Below, piece by piece: positions 54,665 through 64,000 of a stretch of 64,000 nucleotides of DNA. This DNA comes from Aporrectodea caliginosa (taxonomy: Eukaryota > Annelida > Clitellata > Crassiclitellata > Lumbricidae), in the NCBI GenBank assembly GCA_020284085.1, contig JACEVL010000432.1, positions 324,028-388,027 on the forward strand, read 5' to 3'. The translations under genes were made by a program, and so were the position numbers. The stretch's first letter is position 1; every line of letters begins with the position of its first letter. Under the pieces are notes generated by a model. It saw only the letters and a program-made list of their open reading frames with translations, ran no database searches and was not told the DNA's origin.

Positions 54665-55456
54665 TCATTCATTCATTCAGGACATTTATATAGCACCTCT
54701 TCAAGGGGACTACTCAGAGGTGCTCCCGACTCCAGCACGGCCAAAAGAACAGTTTTCAGGTTAACATAGAATAAGTCAGAGAGCGTTCTGGGAAGCAGAC
54801 GCAATTCCAAGGGCAGCCCATTCCAGACGGTTGGGCCCACCACTGAGAAAGCACGATTTTGCATAGTAGCTGTGCGGGCAAACGGGACTATGAGCACCCC
54901 CCTCCCAGAGGAGCGAAGGGAGCGACTACCCTGGGCGCCCGATACGGGACTACAGAGGTCCCGCAGATAGGATGGGGCAAGGCCCAACTGACATCGCCAC
55001 ACCAGGGAGGCGATCCTGTACGTAATGCGCTGACGGATAGGGAGCCAGTGTAAGGTTTCCAGCATGTAGTTAGACACATGGCCGAATTTAGGTATTCGGC
55101 CAATAAGGCGCGCCGCAGAGCGGAGCACCCGGTCGAGGCACGCCAGACGACCAGACGGTAGACCGGAGTAAAGAGAAGAGCAGATGTCAAGTCGAGCACA
55201 GACAAAGGAATGCAGTAAAGTGGTTGCAGCACTGGGTGTCAGTGAGCGTGCGACGGTGCGAAGCTGACGCAACTGGTAAAAGCAATTGCGACTAAGACTA
55301 TGGAGATGAGGAGCAAGAGTAAGTTCTTGGTCCAGTAGGAGGCCAAGGTCGCGAACAGTAGCAGAGAAAGTGTAACTGGGGAATTCAGCAGCAAGGGTGG
55401 CTAAATCAAGCTTAGCTAGTTGCTGCCGGGTGCCCAGCCAAATGAATTTAGATGAT
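54665..55456 (-). mobile_element. L2-like LINE (family A), 5' truncated
   Basis: Minus frame 55,272-54,673 is open for 199 codons: HSFVCARLDICSSLYSGLPS, RSAARLIGRIPKF, LHWLPIRQRITYRIASLVWR, AFSVVGPTVWNGLPLELRL. That is the RT thumb and C-terminal domain of an L2-clade ORF. The 3' end is CTTGAAGAGGTGCTATATAA then TGAA repeats (54,665-54,680). GATCAT on both sides fits a short duplication inside repeat R1. Confidence 0.85.
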
Positions 55457-55700
55457 CATGATTTAGAAAGATGGTGCTTGATGTTCATGGGTGCTAATTT
55501 TAATTCATAATGCAGCTATTAACGCGTCAGATGCACAATTTTTGCAATGTCTACAAAAAATGTCACGACCTAGCGACCTCTAAACATGCTCAGATCTCTT
55601 CAATATTTTCAATACATAGTCTCTAGTCAAGTAAAACAGGGGCAGCCTTGTGGAGCAGCATATTTTGAAAAAATATTTTTTCCCATGTAAGTTTGGACCA
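55457..55700. repeat. Repeat R1, copy 2 (right piece)
   Basis: 'gatttagaaagatggtgctt', 'gcagctattaacgcgtcaga' and 'ggggcagccttgtggagcag' match copy 1 pieces at 23,880-24,066 and 26,067-26,120. Confidence 0.85.
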
Positions 55701-55910
55701 CACTATTGTATTGTATTGTATTGTATCTAAAGATTTATATAGCGCCTCTCTCAGAATAACTATTCAGAAGCGCTCTCAGCACAAAACCCCGGGGGAAAAG
55801 AAACGTCTTTAAAAAACGAGAGACCAAAAAGGAAAAACTAGTCATTAGTTTAACCCTTAATGAGGGGGAAAGGTTATTCCAAGTAGATTCGACTTTTACA
55901 GCAACACCGG

Positions 55911-57022
55911 GCGGCATATTACGAAAGTACACATGGTAATTGATCCAAGGGACTCTCGCAACCAATCAGACGATGAGCGTTAATTTGCCTAATGAATATT
56001 CATGCTGCATCTGTCTCTAGCGGTTTAGCCAGACATACGATTGTGCGAAGGGTCACGTGGCACACGGTACAGTCGACCTTAGGCAATTCACGTGGCTTAT
56101 AATTATAGAAGTTGGACTGATGAAAAGAATTCTTCCTTAAATAGAAGTTGGACTGATGAAAAGAATTCTTCCTTAAATAGAAGTAGGACTGATGAAAAGA
56201 ATTCTTTCTTAAACAGAAGTTGGACTGATGAAACGAATTTTTGCTTAAATAGAAGCTAGATTGATGAAAAATAATTCTGAATTAAATTGAAGTTGTATTG
56301 ATGAAAAATACTAAAATAGTTGTTGCTAAAATTAGGCATAATAGAGACTGGATTGATGAAACGAATTCTTGCTTAAATAGAAGCTGGATTGATGAAAAGG
56401 ATTCTTGCCAAAGTAGAAGTTGGATTGGTGGAAAATAATTCTTAGGCCTAAATATAATTAAAATTTGGCGGTGATTTAAAAAACAAGTAGGGCCTAGGCT
56501 ACCAATTATTTTTGCTTAAATAGAAGTGGGATTGACGAAATATTATTCCACCTTAAATATAGAAGCTGAATTGATGAAAGGAATTTTGGAGAAAGTAGAA
56601 GTTGGATTAACACTTTTACCTATATAATAAAACGCGAAATAACGCTTCCATATATATCACGAATTACTTATCATCCATAGTAGGCCCACGGACACTCGCT
56701 TTGAACGATCGCTTTATAATTATTACTTTCCACGTCAGAGTTACACAGAGTATATAGTCGCCAGTGAATTCCGATAACCTATAAAATTATGTGTAATCTG
56801 CAGGCAATTTTTTAAGTTAATCTATCATTTTGGAATTTAACAATTTAAGTTCGAAATATTATTACAAACTAAAGTTTACTGTTTACCGATTTAAGCACCG
56901 CGCATAGCCGTAGCCTAATGAATATTCATCACGCAGCGAATACTATTACTGAAATGGCAACTTCTGATTGGTTGAAAGATTTCCTTGGATCAATTTCCAT
57001 GTGTACTTTCGTAATATGCTGC
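55911..57022. mobile_element. TIR element with CCGG flanks and 37-bp repeat core
   Basis: Left end GCGGCATATTACGAAAGTAC, right end the inverse of GCAGCATATTACGAAAGTAC; pairing extends about 75 bp. CCGG lies on both sides (55,907-55,910; 57,023-57,026), and removing the element restores the LINE frame (L-N-A-G / V-A-V-K). The core at 56,105-56,610 is the same 37-bp repeat as in MITE-G, though the ends are unrelated. Confidence 0.85.
56105..56610. repeat. 37-bp repeat array inside the CCGG element
   Basis: About twelve units of AGAAGTTGGACTGATGAAAA plus a variable 'gaattcttccttaaat' part. The first units are nearly identical to each other and the later ones diverged. Confidence 0.92.
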
Positions 57023-57872
57023 CCGGCGTTGAGCCAAGGCAGTCCTGGTCCTAGGAATAAAAAGATCAAGCCAATCAGCAGAGCGCAAGGAACGAGATGA
57101 GGTCGCAGATACGGCTTTCGCATATAGTCAGAAAGATACTTTGGGGCACTGCTCAGCTGCGCCTTTGAGACTAGAAAGAGGATCTTATAATGGATGCGCG
57201 CAGTGATAGGAAGCCAGTGCAAGACATCAAGCATATATGTAGAGATATGCGAAAAGCGAGGGAGTCGGGCTATGAGCCTAGCTGAAGCATTTAAGACCGA
57301 TTGAAGGGGAGAAAGACGCTGTTTCGGGAGGCCCATAAGAAGTGAGTTGCAGTAGTCAAGTCGAGAACAGATAAACGCATGTACTATGGTGGTAAAGACA
57401 GAGGGAGAGACCGATCGTCTGATGGCTCTGAGACGCCTCAGTTGAAAGAAGCAGGAGCGAGTCAGGTTAGATATGTGCTCCGTGAATGTGAGGGAGGAGT
57501 CAAGCGTGACACCCAGGTCACGGACACTAGAAGAGTATGTGTAGGCAGGGAATTTCTCAGTTAGCAATTGAAAGTCAAGTTTAGAAAGCTGTTGTCTAGT
57601 CCCAAACCAGATCAACTGAGTCTTTGTAGCATTTAGGCAGAGTCGGTTAGTCGACATCCAGTAGTGAAGATCAGAAGCAAGACAATCAATAGAACGAACT
57701 AGTGATAGTTGATCAGATGATGGACCATGAACGAAAGCCTGGGTATCATCTGCATAAAGATGGCCATTTGCCCCGTGTTTAGAAAATAAGAGCGAGATGT
57801 CGGCAGTAAAGAGAATGTAAAGGATGGGTCCGAGTACCGAGCCCTGGGGAACGCCAAATTTAACCCCTACCC

Positions 57873-58286
57873 ACTCAGTCCTGGAGTCTCCAAGGACAAC
57901 CATCTGCGTGCGGTCAGTGAGGTAGGATTTAAACCAAAGGAGTGGAATACCAGAAAGGCCACAGGATAACTGTAATCGCTAAAGCAGAATCTCGTAATCC
58001 ACCATATCAAAAGCAGAAGAGATGTCAAAAAGTGCCAAGAGGGAGAGGTGAGACTGGTCAATAGCTACATATATATCCGACTCAGTCCTGGAGTCTCCAA
58101 GGACAACCATCTGCGTGCGGTCAGTGAGGTAGGATTTAAACCAAAGGAGGGGAATACCAGAAAGGCCACAGGATAACTGTAATCGCTAAAGCAGAATCTC
58201 GTAATCCACCATATCAAAAGCAGAAGAGATGTCAAAAAGTGCCAAGAGGGAGAGGTGAGACTGGTCAATAGCTACATATATATCCG
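57873..58286 (-). repeat. 207-bp tandem duplication in the L2 ORF
   Basis: 57,873-58,079 and 58,080-58,286 appear to differ at a single position (GGAGTGG against GGAGGGG). 207 is a multiple of three, so the frame is kept. Both copies carry the same TAG stop. Confidence 0.97.
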
Positions 58287-58756
58287 ACAGAAGGGATAAG
58301 AGAGCAGTTTCTGTGGAATGGTGACCCCTGAATCCAGATTGGGCTGCCGGCAGAAGTCCAGCTTGCTCAAAGTAGGGAAGAAGCTGAAGTGAAACTAGTC
58401 TCTCAAGGGTCTTCGAGAGGAACGAAAGATTGGAAATGGGCCGGTAATTTTGACAGGCATTTTGGTCTAGATTTTGTTTCTTCATAGTCGGGAAAACGAT
58501 GACCCGCTTTTGGGAGGCAGGAAGATAACCTTCAGTGATTGACCTGTTAAATACATAAACCAGAAAAGGAGCTAAATCATCTAAAATGTTAACCATGACA
58601 AATGGACGAAGAGGGTCGAGTTCACACGATTTTTTGTTAGAGGATCCAATTATTTCACCACACTCAACCTATCTTCAGTCTGCTGATACTCCAACTAAAT
58701 GCTGTTCTGTTTCCACGCATTACTATAGCTGTTTTTCATTCGATCAAGAGCTGCTG

Positions 58757-59490
58757 CTACTTGCAGATTGATAATATTCTTTGAGCGAGGTCTTTTAGTA
58801 TTTGGGTTTCTGCCTCATCACCAGACTCAAAGTTTTTGGCGCAGTCTATATAGCAATTATCACCATATGAAGCATCAGATTTAGATAACTCGGCAGCTGT
58901 CTTAATACCACTGGACCTGGACGTTGAAATAGTAGTAATAGATTTGTTCAATGTCTCTTGATAAATTCTGGCCTTAATTTCATCTTGTCTCTCTTCTGTT
59001 TCTCTTCGTCTTGTTTTTCAATTTGTTATCCACTTGTGCCATTGAACTTACCATCAATCCATCTCTGAGCTGAGCCTGCAGAAATGCTCTGTACTCAGGA
59101 TTTTATTTTTCACTCCGCATCAGAATGTGAAATATTAAATGTTTCCTCTAATGATTCAACAAATCTTTACCCTGTGACTCTCTGTGTTTCTCCACGACTC
59201 CATGCTGCCTTTTATGAATTCCTCCACTCATTGTAGATCTTTTCAAGCCTCCCGATTGCATGTTGCATTGTAGTCACAGGCAAGTGAGCTCTATTTCAAA
59301 AAGCTGCAACTGTTCCAACTGTCATGCGTGCACTTTCACGAACAGTTTGCCATTGACTTTTAACAAATGAAAAACCTGCCATGTCTGTTTTAATTAAAGC
59401 AGCCTTGCAAATTGCAATATTGATTGAATCATGTGTGAATCCAACAAAGCAAATTTCATTTTCAGATCTGGTAGAAGGTTTTGGACATGC
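58757..59490 (-). pseudogene. Uncharacterised TE-like protein relic
   Basis: Minus frames read ENEICFVGFTHDSINIAICK, TDMAGFSFVKSQWQTVRESA and RMTVGTVAAF (59,465-59,300), then IGRLEKIYNEWRNS (59,245), and much later TAAELSKSDASYGDNCYIDC (58,910). I recall the first blocks from a multicopy family without a name. A stop follows the AAF. No domain assignment. Confidence 0.4.
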
Positions 59491-59496
59491 CATCCT

Positions 59497-59567
59497 TTGA
59501 GGACCTCTGAGTAGGCTTCTTAAAGGGCGCTGTATAAATTTTTGGAATGGATGAATCCTAGTCAGTT
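59497..59567 (+). mobile_element. L2-like 3' end scrap
   Basis: 'gacctctgagtaggcttctt' then GGGCGCTGTATAAATTT and TGGATGAAT: the L2/SINE tail pattern. Confidence 0.5.
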
Positions 59568-60439
59568 TCCCATTTAAAAGTACTGAAAACAAGCAAGCCA
59601 ATAAAGAGATTGGAAACACTGGATACATTAGGCTAGAATGTTGGGTATTGTGTATTTTAGGGTTTTTTCGCAAAGTATTTTTTGAAATAAGCTAAAAAAA
59701 TTATTTAAGTTTAAACTTGTACAGAGTTGCTAATTATAATCTGATTTTCTACTATATTAATTATATGTTCTGTCCCGAAACCAAACTTTAGCCAGATATT
59801 GCATGTTTTGTAAAACATTATAATACTTTTGATATGAAGTGCTTTACTGAACTATTATAATAACAAAATGCTGGATTATTTGAAATTGGTTATGAATACT
59901 ATGGGATATTGTGAGTAAATATAAATAAATAATTAAGCTTAGGAAAGCCTTAAATTTACAGAAGTTCAAAATATTGGTTTAAAATTAAAATTATCTATTT
60001 ACTCCTCAGCTCCAGTTTGTTCCAATTTATATATTTATTATTAATTTTAATCATTTATTTATCAAACCGGTTATCAGAGAATAAGGTATCCAACAATCCA
60101 CGGTACATAGCGCTCATCACATATTACAGAAAAATTATAGGCTCTAGAAGTGTCTAACTTTCAACCAGGTCATGAAAAAAATTTAAAAAATGATTTCCAT
60201 GGCTTCGATGACGCATAATGTTATATGCAAAATTTAAGTTGTGATGTGGCACCCTTAAATAATGGAATATTTTAAAAGCTTTTGCACATGGGTTTCTACT
60301 AACAATACGAACAGAACTGGGGATGTAGACTCTTATAGCATGCGCGACAATCAGGGACCTGATGAACATCCAAAGAAGCTTCAGCCGATACATAACACTG
60401 GACAACAGAGGCTTTGCCTTCTGAAAACTGTTGGGTGTA
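59568..60439. other. AT-rich, nothing recognised
   Basis: No supported coding sequence or repeat in this stretch. Confidence 0.4.
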
Positions 60440-60590
60440 CCTTATCTATTTTTGGCTGCTGATCACGAAAATGACCTTGAAAATTTCCTATTAGGTATAG
60501 TTTTGTTTATATAGCCCATTTTTGGATTTTTTTCTCACATTTTCAGTCTTCTTATATGCTGCCCACAAGGTGCAGTGTTTTGTGTATTCC

Positions 60591-60662
60591 AGGCATGCCT
60601 GGGCATGCACTCAGTGCAGGTTGCAATGTAAAAGTAAGACTTAGGCATGCTTGGGCATGCCC
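60591..60662. promoter_or_regulatory. Two p53-family-like response elements
   Basis: AGGCATGCCTGGGCATGCAC at 60,591-60,610 fits two RRRCWWGYYY decamers at 19 of 20. AGGCATGCTTGGGCATGCCC at 60,643-60,662 fits at 20 of 20. A further AGCATGCTTA follows. Copy A has the first site (19 of 20) but not the second. Confidence 0.5.
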
Positions 60663-60699
60663 AGCATGCTTAGTCATGAAGGATGTTGGCAGGACAGGC

Positions 60700-60708
60700 T
60701 ATAAAAGG
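60700..60708 (+). promoter_or_regulatory. TATA box
   Basis: TATAAAAGG, 37 bp after the perfect p53-like site and about 150 bp before the first readable ORF. Copy A has 'ctaagaaagg' here, a decayed version. Confidence 0.5.
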
Positions 60709-62399
60709 AGGTTATATACACAGACGCGTTGATGTAGTTTATACGTATGTTGAGAATCAACGGGCATAAATAGCATGGAGCATACTTAAGAATAAATATA
60801 TGGGACCATTATGGGAATTTTTCTGTTTTCAAACGTTAGAGTAGCAAGTTGAGTTCGAAATGTAACGTATACTACTATACATTGTATTCGCCAACAGCCG
60901 TTGTGCTACAACGAGTTCACTTAAAAATCTCAAAAGAAGGCGATAACTCCCTTGTTAAGAAAGCATATGAATTGTACTTTGAATATAAGGTTGGCGACCA
61001 GGATAAAGGTTGGATACCTCAAATTTGTTGCACATCCTGCGCAGTCAATCTCAGAGCATGGTTTAGGCCTACTGGTTCTCGGCCGTCTATGCCGTTTGCT
61101 ATTCCAATGACATGAAGGGAGCTAAAATTTATGTTTTAAACTGTTATAAATTTTTGACAAATGTTTTGGGCCATTCCTCCAAAAGCAAGAGGCCTATTGA
61201 ATATCCTAATCTTCCATCGGCACTAAGACCATTACCACATGATGATAGCCTTTCTGTAGGCCTACCCAATCCACGGGCTGTTTGACCATCGGAGACGTTG
61301 GTGAAACTGTGACAAAGGAAACAGAAGACTGTATTGATCCTGATTTCCAACCACTGCAGTGCCGTGAGCCTCATTTGATAACTCAACGTGAGCTAAAATT
61401 TAATGACCTAGTCAGGGACTGAAATTCGTTGAAGGGGTCAAGGGGAATTGCTGGGCTCTCGGCTTCAGGGATGGAATCTGCTGGCACAATGAACTAAAGC
61501 TGTTACTGTCATCTATCCAGTCAGTACTCAGTAGGCATTACTGTTATCTATATGGTGATTTGAAACTTGTACAACTTTTCAGCTCCTTTTTGGATGCAGC
61601 TAGGGTATACGAAGTATTATTCTTTCATTTGTGCGTGAGACAGTCGTGTAATAGATTCCAGCTACCCACTGGCCACGTCGCAGACATTTGTTGCCAAAAT
61701 AATGTCTGCGACATTTTATGTCAAAGGAAAGTTCATCACAAACCACTTTTTTCTGTTTTTCAAACGTTAGAGTTGAACCAGTAAGATTTCCTTGCCACCT
61801 CCTCAGATCAAGATTGGACTAGTGAAGAACTTTGTCATGGCATTGAACAATGAAGGGAAGGGGTTCAAAAATCTTAAGAGACAAGCTTCCTCGCATAGGT
61901 GAAGCTAAGATAACGAGAAGGCATATTTGCTGGTCCACAGATAAGAGAACTGATGAATGACAGTCGCTTTGACGAACTACTGAATAATATTGAGTTAAAT
62001 GGGTGGCAGTCTTTGAAGGACGTTAACTTTCTCGGCAATAACAAATCACCAAATTATATCAGTTGGTTGAAAAGATAGTTCACGCATTGTATCTGATGGA
62101 TGTTACTACATATACGTTTCTTTCATTCCCGTCTGGATTTTCCCCAGCAAATCTTCGTGATGTCAGCGATTAACATGGCGAACGATTTCATCAGGACATT
62201 GCCACAATGGAAAAACGACTCCAGGGTGTGTGGAACACTAGTATGCTGTCTAATTACTGTTTGACATTGATCAGAGAGGCTTCTGGCATTGAATACAAAC
62301 GCAAATCAGCGGTTGTTCAGTTTTAAAATGTCCAAAAAATAAATGACAAGTATATTGTAAATGTATGCATTAAGTAAATTTCTGTGCATTTCTTTTAAA

Positions 62400-62540
62400 A
62401 TCTTGCGAACCATATTTCTCAAAAACCTTACCTGATACAAAAATTCTGAGAACACCACTGGATTCAGCGTGCCAAATTCTATATAAAACAGATAAAAATA
62501 AATTCGGAGGCAAAAAAAATTAAAATTTGTTGTCCAGTGT
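62400..62540. repeat. Inverted repeat, left arm
   Basis: 'tctatataaaacagat', 'ggattcagcgtgccaaattc' and 'acaaaaattctgagaac' occur inverted at 63,868-64,000. Confidence 0.9.
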
Positions 62541-62559
62541 AATCAACCTACAAAAGCAC

Positions 62560-62840
62560 TGCCAAATTTCTTCACCACTTCTACCACAAAAATATTCTAG
62601 ATCCTTGGATTGAATGATTCTTTTCTTGATGGGAACCCGCGACAATGGGAGTCAGAACAATCATACAGTGAAGCAAACGACATCATAACCGCCCCAAGAG
62701 TGACGAACGATTTGGCGGAGAAAGAAGTCCTTCAATGAAGCCTTGGTCCAAAATAAGGAAGAGAATCAATTTGTTCTGCAAATGGTCGAGTAACCAAGTT
62801 CCAAAAAAGCACTGAAGGGAATAAATAAATGACAAATAAC
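62560..62840 (+). pseudogene. TE transposase-like C-terminal fragment
   Basis: In mixed frames APRVTNDLAEKEV and NKEENQFVLQMVE can be read, matching the 'NDxAExxV ... QFxLQxV' end of the transposase-like family also found at 22,718-23,100. Heavily decayed. Confidence 0.4.
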
Positions 62841-63470
62841 TAACGGTTCTTCTTTCACCTTTTCCTTATATTTTATGTTTAAGTGTTGAAATGTGTTTGG
62901 CTCTTTCAAAATTGCAATTTAGGCTACTGCATTGTTTCCTAAGTGATAATTCTTCCGGGGCTTTGCGCCAGTTCTAAATCTATTCCGATTTTCATCTAAT
63001 TTGGCAGGTGACAATGTTTCTCAAGGTGGAACACGAAAATAACAAGGCCGATATTAATTTTGAAATTTCATATTTTAAGACATACCCTAGCTGTTCAGCC
63101 TTTCGAAACGGTCGTTGGTGAATGTCACTTCAAGCCACCAAATGTAGTCATGAAAAAGTCAAAAACCAGAAGTCATCAATAAAGGAAAGATTTCAGATCG
63201 CAGAACGATAACACATGCGAGTACTTTTCCTTTCAAAAGCCACCTTACGTTCAGTTACACTGTTACAATTATGTGGAATCTTCGTAATAATGACGCCGAG
63301 AGGAGTGGTGAACACATAAATAACATAGAATAGATCAACGTCACTATAGAGTTTTACTTTTGATCAAATGACATCGAATAACTGCGAATGAGAAACGATT
63401 CTTAAAAATGAAAACATTAAAAGCCGAAAATTGTATTTATGAAATAATTTCTTATAAATTCAATTAAAGA
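62841..63470. other. Unassigned spacer of the inverted repeat
   Basis: No motif seen. Confidence 0.3.
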
Positions 63471-63474
63471 GACT

Positions 63475-63558
63475 AGCGAATTTTAGGTTTCTCTCGCGGC
63501 ACACCTGAAATCTTACACGGCACACTAGTGTGCCGGGCACACAGTTTGCGATACACTG
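63475..63558. mobile_element. One end of a hAT-like element
   Basis: Read inverted: CAGTGTATCGCAAACTGTGT followed by GCCCGGCACACTAGTGTGCC. The CAGTG start and the nested GGCACAC palindrome are typical of hAT ends. The partner end was not found. Confidence 0.5.
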
Positions 63559-63867
63559 CAATAGAGCAACTAGGTAGGTCTGGAAATTGTAGCAAATATC
63601 CGTGGGATCATCATGTATTAGTTTTATTGAGCTCTGTTTACAGCCAGTTACAAGACAGAAAGAATGTATAAGAAAATAATTCAAAGTAGTATCTAAAAAA
63701 TAATCTAATCTGGCTTGGTCAGCTAGAGGGAGCTGTCGAGTGTCTGTCTAAGGCGTTGACAACATACTTGGATAGACCGGCGCGGGAACCCTGGACCACG
63801 CTGGAATTGATGGGAGCTAGATCAGACACGATAGTAATTCATCTAGATTTTGGAATTTTAAACTTCG

Positions 63868-64000
63868 AATATCACTGGACAACAAATTTTAACCTTTTTT
63901 TGCTTCCTAAAAAACTTTAGCTGTTTTATATAGAATTTGGCACGCTGAATCCAGTGGAGTTCTCAGAATTTTGTATCACGTAAGGTTTTTGAGTAAAATG
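63868..64000. repeat. Inverted repeat, right arm (runs to window edge)
   Basis: 'cactggacaacaaattttaa', 'tgttttatatagaatttggc' and 'acgctgaatccagtgg' are the inverse of 62,400-62,540 with scattered changes. Confidence 0.9.

Larger units (their letters stand above)
55711..58600 (-). mobile_element. L2-like LINE (family B), (ATACA)n tail, multiply disrupted
   Basis: From the high end: RSITEGYLPASQKRVIVFPT, CQNYRPISNLSFLSKTLERL, QSGFRGHHSTETALLSLLSD and LFDISSAFDMVDYEILL then a TAG stop (58,186). After a 207-bp duplication come KFGVPQGSVLGPILYILFTA, NGHLYADDTQAFVHG, DLHYWMSTNRLCLNATKTQL, VRDLGVTLDSSLTFTEHI, DYCNSLLMGLPKQRL and LHWLPITARIHYKILFLVSK. The C-terminus (VAVKVESTWNNLSPSLRVKL) resumes at 55,905 after the insertion 55,911-57,022. 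The tail is ATACA repeats at 55,711-55,733. The palm YADD is intact; nuclease missing. Confidence 0.88.
60440..62330 (+). pseudogene. TE protein family Q, copy B
   Basis: A promoter-like 5' part, then plus frames: NSLVKKAYELYFEYKVGDQD, KGWIPQICCTSCAVNLRAWF and SMPFAIPMT (60,960-61,113); after a shift SSKSKRPIEYPNLPSALRPL (61,178-61,240); LNDLVRD near 61,400; GWQSLKDVNFLGNNKSPNY (62,003-62,060); and FHQDIATMEKRLQGVWNTSM (62,188-62,245, mixed frames). The motif order matches copy A. Paired cysteines early suggest metal binding. At least five frame breaks. Function unknown; multi-copy and TE-linked. Confidence 0.6.

Overview
This is animal nuclear DNA dominated by transposable elements: introns with GT..AG borders, tRNA-headed SINEs, at least six lineages of non-LTR retrotransposon (L2-like, CR1, Jockey-group, R2-like), and many TIR elements with 8-bp target duplications. 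AT-richness, frequent TAGGCCTA and the repertoire suggest a marine invertebrate; the species cannot be named from the window. I see no complete host gene, rRNA, functional tRNA, LTR element or CRISPR locus.

Layout. 1-5 kb: a truncated MITE, a GGGGCAAGTTGG-bordered element, a 32-bp minisatellite and an R2-like LINE end. 5-9.2 kb: a large inverted repeat made from two opposed copies of a TE protein family, more R2-like LINE and a LINE tail. 9.9-15.1 kb: a LINE 3' UTR, a THAP-type start exon, a P-element/THAP9-like transposase relic on the other strand, a SINE, an L2 tail and a MITE. 16-22 kb: a TE protein relic, a signal-peptide exon, decayed LINEs, and a 39/78-bp minisatellite split by a hAT-like element. 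22.7-29.6 kb: hAT-like elements and a three-level nest (MITE in a foldback element in an L2 reverse-transcriptase motif). 29.6-32.6 kb: a piggyBac-ended element filled with about 1.8 kb of GTTGCTAAGG repeats, flanked by a direct repeat.

33-50 kb holds the most gene-like material: degraded tandem units of a small secreted-peptide gene family (signal exon; a 96- or 102-nt phase-1 exon ending in GCK; a terminal exon ending in FCYVC and a stop). Units are interrupted by hAT-like elements, MITEs, SINEs, a CR1, an L2 and a 5-kb composite element. The two exon-2 copies that remain open look more diverged at their 5' part than the introns around them, as in fast-evolving secreted peptides.

50-64 kb: a hAT-like element carrying a dimeric SINE, a nearly intact LINE (426-codon RT reading frame), two L2 copies (one with a 207-bp in-frame duplication, one split by a CCGG-flanked element), a TE-protein relic with p53-type sites and a TATA box, and an inverted repeat that leaves the window.

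Interaction: the LINEs probably supplied the machinery for the SINEs, whose 3' ends and microsatellite tails match L2 tails here. A 37-bp minisatellite occurs inside two different TIR families. All homology calls are from memory of protein and repeat families; no search was run.
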